Assembly (NCBI GenBank): GCA_037130365.1
Contig: JBAXTE010000009.1
Coordinates: 1 to 64,000 of the forward strand
Origin: JBAXTE01 sp037130365
GTDB taxonomy: Bacteria > Bacteroidota > Bacteroidia > Bacteroidales > WCHB1-69
Direction: 5' to 3'
Length of the DNA: 64,000 nt
Part shown: positions 1 through 8,860 of the stretch, piece after piece
Position numbering within the stretch: position 1 is the first letter of the stretch
How the letters are laid out: each line of letters starts with the position of its first letter
Position numbers and translations under genes: made by a program
The notes under the pieces: model-generated
What the model was told of the DNA's origin: nothing
Seen by the model: the letters and a program-made list of their open reading frames with translations, nothing else
Databases searched by the model: none

Positions 1-189
1 CAGTATCTTTTTTTTGCTGTAGAAAAAAAGTCAGTGCCCGTCCGGCATTAGGACATGTAAACGGAAATTTTATGCTTCATTTTTCTCACGTTTCAAAATA
101 TCATTGCTCGCTATTGATAAGAAAAATATATACTTCACCCTTTCTTTTGACATTGACCCTCTTTTTTTCCACTCATCTTTCAAAAAAAA
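1..189. other. Unassigned leader region
   Basis: No gene or RNA is recognised in the first 189 bases. An open frame at the very left edge (first stop about base 50) could be the tail of an upstream gene, but it is too short to assign. T- and A-rich tracts precede the permease start at about 190. No clear TAnnTTTG promoter box is visible. Confidence 0.4.
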
Positions 190-1662
190 ATGATATTTTT
201 GCAAGAAAATAGACAATTTGTGAAGAAACTTCATTTGTATATCTTACGTCAGTATTTTGGACCATTTTTGGCAACCTTTTTTATATCATTGTTTATACTA
301 TTAATGCAGTTTTTGTGGAAATACATCGACGATTTAGTAGGTAAAGGTCTTGAGTGGCAAGTTATTATCCAACTATTGTTTTATGCTTCTTCTACTTTTG
401 TCCCATTGGCGGTTCCCTTGGCTGTTTTATTATCTTCGCTAATGTTGTTTGGCAACCTGGGCGAGCGTTATGAGTTAGTGGCTATGAAATCTGCAGGTAT
501 TTCGCTTGGAAAAATAATGGCTCCACTTTTTATTTTTGTATTCTTTTTAAGTGTGATTGTCTTTTTCTTTTCTAATAATGTCTTGCCAATTGCTAATTTA
601 AAATTTCAATCGTTATTGTTTGATGTGCGTGAACAAAAGCCTGCATTGAGCATTCAAGAAGGTGTTTTTAATTCAAGTATCGAAAACTATGTCATTCGTG
701 TAGCAAAGAAAGATAGAGACAATCAAACTATTTATGATGTATTAATTTACGATCACTCTAAACGGATGGGAAACACCACTGTAACGCGTGCCGAATGGGG
801 TAAAATGGTGATGACTGAAGATAAAAAGTATTTAATTTTTACCCTTTACAACGGTTTTATAACCGACGAAGATCCTAAGCGTGGTGTGTACAATTTAATA
901 AGACCTGTTACTCGAATTAAATTTGCGGAGAACCAAAAACGAATGGATTTACGTTCCTTTTCAATGAATAAAACGAATGAAGATTTTTTCAAAAAGAACT
1001 ATCAAATGCTAGATATTGAGCAACTTGATTATGCAATTGATTCATTAAAAGGGGTTGTTTACAAACAAAAATCATTTTTTGCAAATACCTTAGTGACTAA
1101 TTTTTATTATTTGAATAACTTTTATGATACCATAAATCGTTTTAGTGGAGAACAAATTGCATCGGTAGACCCAAATCCAATGGTTGGACTTGAAGAAGCT
1201 GAAAAAAATGTTTCTGTCGATTTTGCTATTCATGCGGCACGGAATCAAAAGGAAAACATTGAGTTTAATAAACAAGATTATATCATGCAACAAAAAACGG
1301 TATGGAAATATGAAATTGAATGGCATAGAAAATTTTCATTATCATTAGCATGTTTTGTTTTATTCCTTATTGGTGCCCCTTTAGGATCAATTATTAGAAA
1401 AGGTGGATTAGGGTTTCCAATGGTATTTTCAGTATTTGTTTTTATCCTTTTTTGGATTATCAATATTACGGGTGAAAAATTTGCCCGAGAAGGAGTGATG
1501 CCTGCTTCTATTGGAATGTGGATGTCTACTGCAATTCTCCTTCCTTTGGGATTATTTTTACTCTGGAAAGCAGCTACCGATTCACAACTTTTAGATTCTG
1601 AATCATGGCAAAAATGGATAAATATGCTTCAAAAAGGCCGTAAAATGTTTAAAAAAGCGTAG
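190..1662 (+). CDS. LptF/LptG (YjgP/YjgQ) family permease
   Basis: Inner-membrane permease of the lipopolysaccharide export family. In the LptBFGC complex it helps extract LPS from the inner membrane. The 490-aa protein has the family layout: three N-terminal membrane segments (about residues 22-130), a large periplasmic region (about 130-370) and three C-terminal membrane segments (about 378-462). The stretch LGERYELVAMKSAGIS at about residue 90 is the conserved cytoplasmic coupling-helix region that contacts the ATPase. A GTG at 220 would give a protein beginning VKKLHLYILRQYF, which looks like the usual family N-terminus, so the true start may lie 10 codons downstream. Whether it is LptF or LptG cannot be decided here. 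The next gene begins 25 bases later. Confidence 0.88.
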   Translation: MIFLQENRQFVKKLHLYILRQYFGPFLATFFISLFILLMQFLWKYIDDLVGKGLEWQVIIQLLFYASSTFVPLAVPLAVLLSSLMLFGNLGERYELVAMKSAGISLGKIMAPLFIFVFFLSVIVFFFSNNVLPIANLKFQSLLFDVREQKPALSIQEGVFNSSIENYVIRVAKKDRDNQTIYDVLIYDHSKRMGNTTVTRAEWGKMVMTEDKKYLIFTLYNGFITDEDPKRGVYNLIRPVTRIKFAENQKRMDLRSFSMNKTNEDFFKKNYQMLDIEQLDYAIDSLKGVVYKQKSFFANTLVTNFYYLNNFYDTINRFSGEQIASVDPNPMVGLEEAEKNVSVDFAIHAARNQKENIEFNKQDYIMQQKTVWKYEIEWHRKFSLSLACFVLFLIGAPLGSIIRKGGLGFPMVFSVFVFILFWIINITGEKFAREGVMPASIGMWMSTAILLPLGLFLLWKAATDSQLLDSESWQKWINMLQKGRKMFKKA

Positions 1663-1687
1663 CTAAATTTGATTTATAATTTGGATT

Positions 1688-2908
1688 ATGAAAATTCTAC
1701 AACTCTGTAATAAATCACCATTTCCTCCGCTAGAAGGTGGCCCAATTGCCATGAATAGCATTACCACTAGTCTTATCGATTATGGTCATAAAGTAAAAGT
1801 GCTTGCAGTAAATTCATATAAATATCAAGTTGATTCCTCAAAATTGCCTGCTGATTATGTTAAATCAACAAATATTGAATTCGTTTTTGTGGATTTGAGA
1901 ATTAAGAAAATGGCTGCTTTTTTGAACTTATTCACCTTTAAATCATATCATATTGAACGATTTAAATCGAAGGATTTTCAAAATAAATTGATAGAAATTC
2001 TTCAAAATGAGACCTTCGATGTAGTCCAAATTGAAACAATTTTCCTTACTCCATACATAGCTACAATTCGGAAGTATTCCAAAGCAAAAATTGTTCTTAG
2101 AGCCCATAATATCGAGCATCTGATTTGGAAAAGATTACAATCAAATTGTACTTCACTTTTGAAAAAAATATATCTTATCCATATTGTTCGTACCTTAAAA
2201 ATGTATGAATTAAAAGTTGTAAATCAACTTGATGGTGTTATCACCATTTCAAAGCCTGATTTAGATTTTTTTGTTGCCCATGGCTGTAAAAGTCCAATTA
2301 AAGTAATTCCTTTCGGAATTAGCAAGAAGACAATTGATGCTGTAAATCCAACATTTTTGGCCAATAATTTTGAAAAAATAAACATTGGCTACATTGGTTC
2401 CATGAATTGGATGCCTAATATTGAAGGTGTAGAATGGTTTTTAAATCACGTTTGGGAACCGATTTCACGTCAAAATAATAAATTGGTATTTAATCTAGCG
2501 GGTCGATTTATTCCTAAGCATTTCTACGATTATCAAATTCCAAATTTTGTGATTCATGGCGAAGTTGAGAGTGCTTCTGAATTTATTAATTCTAACGATA
2601 TTATGATTGCACCACTTTTTTCTGGTAGTGGAATTCGAATAAAGATAATCGAAAGTATGTTGCAAGGGAAACCCGTAATCACCACCACAGTAGGAGCTGA
2701 GGGCATTAATTTTACCGACCGTCATGATGTTTTAATTGCAAATACGGCTGATGAATTTATTGATGCTATCACAATATTATCGCAGAATTCTGATTTAAGA
2801 AAAATTGTTGGCACAAATGCGCATGAATTAATTCATCTCAACCATAATATGTCAATTATTACTCCGCTGTTAATCGAGTTTTATAAATCATTACCCAGCC
2901 ATGAATAA
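1688..2908 (+). CDS. Glycosyltransferase, GT4-like (GT-B fold)
   Basis: Predicted nucleotide-sugar glycosyltransferase for surface polysaccharide or glycan assembly. The N-terminal acceptor half has the glycine-rich loop PPLEGGPIAMNS near residue 14. The C-terminal donor half has a GYIGSMNW strand-loop at about residue 237 and the GSGIRIKIIESMLQGKPVI segment at about 315, whose Glu is the usual GT4 donor-binding residue. The length of 406 aa is normal. Its stop overlaps the next glycosyltransferase by 8 bases, so the two are probably translationally coupled. The acceptor and donor sugars cannot be predicted from sequence alone. Confidence 0.85.
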   Translation: MKILQLCNKSPFPPLEGGPIAMNSITTSLIDYGHKVKVLAVNSYKYQVDSSKLPADYVKSTNIEFVFVDLRIKKMAAFLNLFTFKSYHIERFKSKDFQNKLIEILQNETFDVVQIETIFLTPYIATIRKYSKAKIVLRAHNIEHLIWKRLQSNCTSLLKKIYLIHIVRTLKMYELKVVNQLDGVITISKPDLDFFVAHGCKSPIKVIPFGISKKTIDAVNPTFLANNFEKINIGYIGSMNWMPNIEGVEWFLNHVWEPISRQNNKLVFNLAGRFIPKHFYDYQIPNFVIHGEVESASEFINSNDIMIAPLFSGSGIRIKIIESMLQGKPVITTTVGAEGINFTDRHDVLIANTADEFIDAITILSQNSDLRKIVGTNAHELIHLNHNMSIITPLLIEFYKSLPSHE

Positions 2909-4094
2909 GAGTAATCCTCCGAAAAAATTATTTGTAATGCTTTCTCGCATTCCATTTCCATTTGAAAAAGGGGATAAACTAAGGGCATATCATCAAATAA
3001 AACTCTTGGCGGAATATTACGAAATCTATTTATGCGCAATTAGCGATTCAAATTCAATTCATAACGACGCTAAACAAGCACTTTCGCCTTATTGCAAAGA
3101 AATTAATTTTATCCACGTTTCTTGGTGGCAAAAAGTTTTGGGGGTTTGTCAAGCATTTTTTTCTGGTAATCCACTTCAAGTTGGACTTTTTTACAACTTT
3201 TTAGCAAAAAAAAAGGTTGATAAATGGGTGCGTATCGTAAATCCAGATTTTGTTTTTGTCCAATTACTTCGAGTAGCGCCTTATTTTCAATCAACGGATA
3301 TTCCGAAAGTCCTCGATTTTCAAGATGCTTTGTCTATGGGGGTTTTTCGTCAGATTAAATCAATAAACTTTTTTTTAAAACCTATTTATTACCTTGAATA
3401 TCAACTGCTAAATTGTTACGAAAAAAGATTACTAGAAGACTTTTCTCATACTTCAATCATCAGCAGTGTAGATCAAAAGTGGATTGATCCTGAAAACAGA
3501 CATGAGATTCAACTAGTTTTAAATGGTGTCGATTTTGGATATTATCAACCCATTGATTGTGAGAAGGATATTACTTTGCTTTTTACTGGAAACATGGGCT
3601 ATTTACCCAACGTAGATGCTGCTGAGTTTCTGATAAATCAAATTATGCCACTCGTTTGGAAACAGTTTCCTATGGCTAAGGTGGCAATAGCAGGGGCAAA
3701 TCCTCATTCAAGAGTTAAGTCTTTAGCTTCAGAAAAAGTCTTGGTTACTGGATTTGTGCAAGATTTGCGAGATTTTTATAGTCGCTCACAAATTTTTATT
3801 GCCCCAATGCGCCTTGGATCAGGATTGCAAAATAAATTACTGGAAGCCATGGCAATGAAAATTCCTTCTATTACCACCACTCTTGCGAATAACGCACTAA
3901 ATGGCACTCAAAATGTGAATATTATGATTTGTGATTCTCCGAAGGAATTTGCGGATACTATTTCAAAATTACTTTCCGATGAATCATTACGTGAGGCAAT
4001 ATCCACGGCGGCTTTAGCTTTCGTTCAAACTAATTATAATTGGAAAGAACAGGTTTCTAAACTTCATCAGCTGATAGAAAAATCTTATGAATAA
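2901..4094 (+). CDS. Glycosyltransferase, GT4-like (exosortase/EPS sugar-transferase type)
   Basis: A second GT-B glycosyltransferase of 397 aa. The N-terminus, with SRIPFPFEKGDKLRAYHQIK, strongly resembles the TIGR03087-type sugar transferases found in exopolysaccharide clusters. The C-terminal donor half carries FTGNMGYLPNVDAAEFL (about residue 231) and GSGLQNKLLEAMAMKIPSI with the conserved Glu (about 310). It overlaps its neighbours by 8 bases on each side, forming a tight three-gene glycosylation operon. No other exopolysaccharide genes (polymerase, flippase) are adjacent, so the product may be a lipid- or protein-linked glycan rather than a capsule. Confidence 0.83.
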   Translation: MNKSNPPKKLFVMLSRIPFPFEKGDKLRAYHQIKLLAEYYEIYLCAISDSNSIHNDAKQALSPYCKEINFIHVSWWQKVLGVCQAFFSGNPLQVGLFYNFLAKKKVDKWVRIVNPDFVFVQLLRVAPYFQSTDIPKVLDFQDALSMGVFRQIKSINFFLKPIYYLEYQLLNCYEKRLLEDFSHTSIISSVDQKWIDPENRHEIQLVLNGVDFGYYQPIDCEKDITLLFTGNMGYLPNVDAAEFLINQIMPLVWKQFPMAKVAIAGANPHSRVKSLASEKVLVTGFVQDLRDFYSRSQIFIAPMRLGSGLQNKLLEAMAMKIPSITTTLANNALNGTQNVNIMICDSPKEFADTISKLLSDESLREAISTAALAFVQTNYNWKEQVSKLHQLIEKSYE

Positions 4095-5628
4095 TCTATA
4101 CCAAAATATTAAATTGTACTCAAAAAATCATCCATTCGCTTTTGTGATGATTATAGCAATAATTACCCGATTAATTGCTGTCTTTTTTGCCAAAGGTTTT
4201 GGAATGCACGACGATCATTTTGTCTATATCGAAACACCGCAATCGTGGGTGGACGGCCTAGATACAGGCAGATGGTTCCCTTGGACTCCCGGAAACGTAG
4301 GTGCTCAAGGTCATAGCATGCTTTACCCTGGTTTTAATTTTTTAGTCCTAAAATTCCTTAGTTTTATTGGAATTGTTTCTCCTGATACAAAAATGTATTT
4401 TATCCGTTTTGTGCATGCAATTATCTCATTATTAATAGTTTCTACTGGATACAAAATTACAAAAAAGCTTTCTGATTCAACTTCTGCATTTACTGTAGGA
4501 TTAATGCTGGCTATGTTATGGGTATTTCCTTGGCTTAGCGTTCGTTCGATGGTAGAAATTGTGTCGATTCCATTTCTGATGTTTTCGATTTGGAGTATTG
4601 TAAAAAAAGAGGCTATTGATCTTGAAAAATCATGGCTTCCATTCTTTATAAGTGGCTTATGGAGCGGTATTGCATTTTCTGTTCGCTTCCAAGTGGCTTT
4701 TTTTATTCTTGGCTTAGGATTGGTGATTTTGTTCCAAAAAGGCTTTTTAAAAGCTGTCTGGTTTACTATGGGTTTCCTAATTACGGTGTCAATCACACAA
4801 GGTATTATCGATTTTATGATCTGGAAACGCCCGTTTGTAGAATTTACCGAATATGTAAATTATAATTTGGTTCATAAAGGCGATTACCCTAACGGTCCGT
4901 GGTACAATTACTTTTTGGTAATTATGGGGTTGATTATCCCCCCAATAAGCTTTTTAATGCTTGCTGGGATTGTAAAATCATGGAAACGGTTGCTAATCAT
5001 ATTCTTACCTATGTTTTTGTTTTTTGCATTTCACTCATACTTTCCAAACAAACAAGAGCGTTTTATCTTGCCCATTTTACCTTTTGTAATCATACTTGGT
5101 GTAATTGGCTGGCGAGAACTTAGAGGGGAAGGAAAATTCAAATGGTTTTCGCCAAAAGCTGAAAGAATTGTGTGGAAAATTACTTTTGGAATAAATCTGA
5201 TATTATTATTGGTGATTTCAACCATGTATTCAAAAAAATCAAGAGTTGAATCGATGTTGTATTTGTCTAATTATCAAGATGTTCATAGTTTTTTAATTGA
5301 AAATACGGTAGATAATATGACGTTGTGGTCGCCAATATTCTTCACTGATCAATATCCAATCGAATACTCTATTACTCAAAATAATCCAATAGATTCCTTA
5401 TTACCCCCATGGAATAAAGCCGATGAACCTAGATTTGTATTCTTTTTTACACTCGAAAACCTCGATAATCGGGTTAATCACGTAAAATCGGTAATCCCAA
5501 ATTTGCAATATCAAACTACAATTTATCCTAGTTTTATTGATCAACTATTATCGACAATCAATCCTGTGAATAAAAATTATATCGTAACTATATATAAAAA
5601 TAACAGCTTTCAATTAATTCATAAATAA
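4087..5628 (+). CDS. GT-C type membrane mannosyltransferase-like protein
   Basis: A 513-aa polytopic membrane protein with about 10 hydrophobic segments. The first periplasmic loop has an acidic pair in GMHDDHFVY (about residue 38), as GT-C enzymes do for catalysis. At about residue 323 it reads NKQERFILPILPF, which resembles the HKE-RF-PxLP signature of the GT22 mannosyltransferases (ALG9/PIG-B group). It is therefore likely to transfer a sugar from a polyprenyl-phosphate donor on the periplasmic side. It overlaps the preceding glycosyltransferase by 8 bases and ends 6 bases before ligA. Family is inferred from motif and topology; substrate unknown. Confidence 0.72.
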   Translation: MNNLYQNIKLYSKNHPFAFVMIIAIITRLIAVFFAKGFGMHDDHFVYIETPQSWVDGLDTGRWFPWTPGNVGAQGHSMLYPGFNFLVLKFLSFIGIVSPDTKMYFIRFVHAIISLLIVSTGYKITKKLSDSTSAFTVGLMLAMLWVFPWLSVRSMVEIVSIPFLMFSIWSIVKKEAIDLEKSWLPFFISGLWSGIAFSVRFQVAFFILGLGLVILFQKGFLKAVWFTMGFLITVSITQGIIDFMIWKRPFVEFTEYVNYNLVHKGDYPNGPWYNYFLVIMGLIIPPISFLMLAGIVKSWKRLLIIFLPMFLFFAFHSYFPNKQERFILPILPFVIILGVIGWRELRGEGKFKWFSPKAERIVWKITFGINLILLLVISTMYSKKSRVESMLYLSNYQDVHSFLIENTVDNMTLWSPIFFTDQYPIEYSITQNNPIDSLLPPWNKADEPRFVFFFTLENLDNRVNHVKSVIPNLQYQTTIYPSFIDQLLSTINPVNKNYIVTIYKNNSFQLIHK

Positions 5629-5634
5629 AGAGTT

Positions 5635-7680
5635 ATGACAAACGAAGAAGCGTTTTTACGAATTGACTTTTTAACCCAAGAACTAAATAAACATAATTAT
5701 CAATATTACGTTTTAGATAATCCTTCTATTTCCGATTATGATTTTGATATGCTCCTTAATGAGCTGATATTATTAGAAAAAACTTTCCCTCAATATCGAC
5801 ATGATGATTCTCCTTCTCAGCGAGTTGGGGGCGAAGTGATGAAGAAATTTGAACAGGTTAAACATAAGTTTCCTATGCTGTCGTTAGGAAATACATATTC
5901 AGAAATTGAAGTTGCTGATTTTTATAATCGAATATCTTCGGATGCAATTGCGCAATCAAAGGCAATAGAGTACGTTTGTGAGCTTAAATTTGATGGAACT
6001 GCAATTAGCTTATGGTACGAAAAAGGATTGCTTGTACGTGCGGTTACTCGTGGCGACGGTGTTCAGGGTGACGATGTTACTCATAATATCAAAACCATTC
6101 CTTCAATTCCACTTAAACTTCAGGGTGATTTTCCTTCTTCCTTTGAAATTCGTGGAGAAGTAATCATGCCTCATAAAAGCTTCGAAATGCTTAATATTCA
6201 GCGTATAGACGATGGATATCAACCATTTGCAAATCCGCGAAATGCTGCATCAGGTAGCCTTAAAATGCTTGACTCAAAAGAAGTGGCTAAACGAAAATTA
6301 GATTGCTTTTTATATGGAATTTATAGTGATAATTTATCGTTTAACACGCATTCCGAAACTCTACAAGCTGCTCAAAGATGGGGTTTTAAGGTGTCGCCAC
6401 ATTTTGAAGTTCATAATTCGTTACAAGGAATCTATGATTTTATACATGAATGGGATTCAAAAAGAAAAAATCTCCCATTCGATACCGATGGTGCGGTAAT
6501 TAAAGTGGATGATTTTCTAATTCAAAAACAATTGGGATTTACCGCAAAAACCCCACGGTGGGCTGTGGCATACAAATATAAAGCAGAACGTGCACTTACC
6601 CAATTGGTGAGTGTCGATTTTCAAGTGGGCCGAACTGGGGCAGTTACTCCTGTTGCCAATTTAGTCCCTGTTGCTCTGGGCGGAACCACGGTTAAGCGCG
6701 CTACTCTTCACAATGCTGATGTGATACAAAATCTTGATTTACACCACTATGATTTTGTATATCTTGAAAAAGGAGGCGAAATTATTCCAAAAATTGTAAG
6801 TGTAGAACTTTCAAAACGACTTACTGGTGCTCCTGTCGTTGATTTTATCTCAACCTGCCCCGAATGTAATACTCCGTTGATTAGAGTGGATGGTGAAGCT
6901 GCCAATTATTGTCCAAACACCGATAATTGTCCTCCCCAAATTAAAGGGAAATTGGAACATTTTATCGGAAGAAAAGCGATGAATATCGATAGCTTGGGGG
7001 AAGGAAAAATTGAACTTCTTTTTGATCAAAAAATAATCAAAAATTTTGCAGATTTATACCAACTTACCTACGAAAAGCTCATTGGTCTGGAGAAAATTAT
7101 AGCCACAGCAGATGCGGCAGACCGAAAAATGAGCTTTAGAGAGAAAACCGTTTCAAATATCCTCGACGCCATCGAAAAATCAAAAAGTGTTCCTTTCGAG
7201 CGAGTGCTTTTTGCGCTAGGAATTAGATTTGTAGGCGAAACAGTAGCTAAAAAGATTGCTCGATCGATGAAGAATATTCAGCAAATTAAATCGGCAATTG
7301 TCGAAGATTTTATCGCAATTGATGATGTTGGAATACAAATCGCTAATTCAATTGTTGATTATTTAAAGAATCCTATTCATCTAGAAATGATAGATCAATT
7401 AATTGCTTCAGGACTTCAGTTTGAAGTAGTTGAACAGGAAATCATGAACGACATATTGTTAGGAAAATCATTTGTAGTTAGTGGCAAATTCACCATCCCA
7501 AGAGACGATTTAAAGTCGATGATTGAGAAGAATGGAGGTAAAAATGTGAGCTCCATTTCATCAAAAACAGATTATGTTCTTGCTGGAGAAAGCATGGGCC
7601 CCGAGAAGTTTAAAAAAGCGCAATCGCTTAATATTCCGATAATTTCAGAAGAGGATTTCAATATTATGATTAATAAATAA
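5635..7680 (+). CDS. ligA: NAD-dependent DNA ligase LigA
   Basis: Seals nicks in duplex DNA during replication and repair using NAD+. The 681-aa length and full domain order match LigA: adenylation domain with active-site Lys118 in CELKFDG, then an OB fold, a four-Cys zinc finger starting at CPECN (about residue 404), helix-hairpin-helix repeats (about 440-590) and a C-terminal BRCT domain (about 598-681). The adenylation motif has Phe where Leu or Val is more common (KFDG), a mild variation. The ATG lies 6 bases after the glycosyltransferase stop, so it is probably transcribed with that operon. Confidence 0.97.
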   Translation: MTNEEAFLRIDFLTQELNKHNYQYYVLDNPSISDYDFDMLLNELILLEKTFPQYRHDDSPSQRVGGEVMKKFEQVKHKFPMLSLGNTYSEIEVADFYNRISSDAIAQSKAIEYVCELKFDGTAISLWYEKGLLVRAVTRGDGVQGDDVTHNIKTIPSIPLKLQGDFPSSFEIRGEVIMPHKSFEMLNIQRIDDGYQPFANPRNAASGSLKMLDSKEVAKRKLDCFLYGIYSDNLSFNTHSETLQAAQRWGFKVSPHFEVHNSLQGIYDFIHEWDSKRKNLPFDTDGAVIKVDDFLIQKQLGFTAKTPRWAVAYKYKAERALTQLVSVDFQVGRTGAVTPVANLVPVALGGTTVKRATLHNADVIQNLDLHHYDFVYLEKGGEIIPKIVSVELSKRLTGAPVVDFISTCPECNTPLIRVDGEAANYCPNTDNCPPQIKGKLEHFIGRKAMNIDSLGEGKIELLFDQKIIKNFADLYQLTYEKLIGLEKIIATADAADRKMSFREKTVSNILDAIEKSKSVPFERVLFALGIRFVGETVAKKIARSMKNIQQIKSAIVEDFIAIDDVGIQIANSIVDYLKNPIHLEMIDQLIASGLQFEVVEQEIMNDILLGKSFVVSGKFTIPRDDLKSMIEKNGGKNVSSISSKTDYVLAGESMGPEKFKKAQSLNIPIISEEDFNIMINK

Positions 7681-7734
7681 GCTCTTTCAACCTTTTATTT
7701 TTCAGACTTTAAACGACATTTCGGCTTTTTTTCA

Positions 7735-7742
7735 TAATTTTG
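7735..7742 (+). promoter_or_regulatory. Bacteroidota -7 box upstream of EamA gene
   Basis: TAATTTTG matches the TAnnTTTG consensus of the Bacteroidota primary sigma factor. It lies 26 bases upstream of the TTG start at 7769. No clear -33 box is seen. Confidence 0.5.
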
Positions 7743-7768
7743 CCGATTATCTTAATACTTTTATTCAA

Positions 7769-8686
7769 TTGAAAAATCACAAAACTAAAATTACTCTTTT
7801 TGCTTTTTTATCAATGCTTTGCTGGGGTTTATCATTTGTTTGGTCCAAAGTAGTCTTTAAATATTACGATCCAATAACTACAATAACACTTCGATTAATA
7901 ATTTCATCGATAATATTATTTGCAATAATTTTTATTTTCTATCGTAAAGAGATTATTCCCCTAGGTAAAGATTTAAAATGGTTTCTTTTACTAGCGTTTT
8001 TTGAGCCTTTTTTATACTTTATAGGAGAGAGCTTTGGTTTACAGAAAGTTGATGCCACCATTACTTCTGTTATTATTTCAACAATTCCAGTGTTTACAGC
8101 CATCATAGGATATTATTTTCTGAAAGAGAAGCTCACGTTTATTAATTTCTTTGGAATTATCATCTCATGCTCGGGTGTAGTTATTATGATGCTAAATAAA
8201 GAGATGAAATTCAATGCTCCATTAGATGGTATATTATTGATTCTTCTAGCTGTTTTTGCTGCAATTAATTATGGTGTTGTGATGAAAAAAATTAGCACAA
8301 AGTTCCATCCAATATATATGATTGCTATTCAGAATGTGATTGGAACTTTACTATTTTTGCCATTTTTCTTAATATTTGGGTTTACTAATTTCATCAAAGT
8401 AACACCAAATTTCGAACTCATGTACTCTTTGGTCTTCTTATCCATTTTCGCATCGTCTATCGCATTTATCTTATACACATACGTAGTTCGGGATTTAGGT
8501 TTAGCAAAAGCAAATATATTTACTAATTTCATCCCAGTGTTTACGGCTATTGGAGCCTTTTTTATTCTAAACGAAGGATTTACAGTAATGAAAGTAATTG
8601 GAATTGTAATTACCATTTCAGGAGTTTATTTAAGCCAAAGGACGGTGAAAAACTTTAAAAATCGCAAATTAACTGCTGATAATTAA
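7769..8686 (+). CDS. EamA family (DMT superfamily) transporter
   Basis: A 305-aa inner-membrane protein with ten predicted membrane segments arranged as two EamA repeats (about residues 10-145 and 155-290). It opens with the typical CWGLSFVWSKVVFKYYDP, and the second half carries the matching VFTAIGAFFILNEGFT pattern. Members of this family export amino acids or other metabolites; the substrate here is unknown. No ATG is available near the N-terminus; the likely start is TTG, 26 bases after a good -7 box. TTG starts also seem to be used at 34460 and 56459. Confidence 0.85.
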   Translation: MKNHKTKITLFAFLSMLCWGLSFVWSKVVFKYYDPITTITLRLIISSIILFAIIFIFYRKEIIPLGKDLKWFLLLAFFEPFLYFIGESFGLQKVDATITSVIISTIPVFTAIIGYYFLKEKLTFINFFGIIISCSGVVIMMLNKEMKFNAPLDGILLILLAVFAAINYGVVMKKISTKFHPIYMIAIQNVIGTLLFLPFFLIFGFTNFIKVTPNFELMYSLVFLSIFASSIAFILYTYVVRDLGLAKANIFTNFIPVFTAIGAFFILNEGFTVMKVIGIVITISGVYLSQRTVKNFKNRKLTADN

Positions 8687-8735
8687 TCTACTAGCATAAA
8701 AAGATAGCAATGTGTGATAAAAGTTCTTCAAATGC

Positions 8736-8766
8736 TTGTGTATTCGAAATAGAATTATTAATTTTG
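8736..8766 (+). promoter_or_regulatory. tRNA promoter
   Basis: TTG (8736-8738), a 20-base spacer and TAATTTTG (8759-8766) fit the Bacteroidota -33/-7 pattern and place a transcription start just before the tRNA at 8787. Confidence 0.65.
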
Positions 8767-8786
8767 CACTCTTAATTCTAAAATAT

Positions 8787-8860
8787 GGCGGGATAGCTCA
8801 GTTGGTTAGAGCGTCGGATTCATAACCCGGAGGTCACGAGTTCAACTCTCGTTCCCGCTA
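8787..8860 (+). tRNA. tRNA-Met type (CAT anticodon)
   Basis: A 74-nt tRNA cloverleaf. The acceptor stem is GGCGGGA with TCCCGCT, the D arm has GCTC and GAGC, the anticodon loop TTCATAA contains CAT, and the T arm has ACGAG and CTCGT. The CCA end is not encoded. CAT anticodons serve elongator Met, or Ile when the C is modified to lysidine; sequence alone does not settle which. It lacks the three-GC anticodon stem of initiator tRNA. The last nine bases form part of the attachment repeat of the element at 8861-28290, so integration rebuilds an intact tRNA. Confidence 0.93.
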
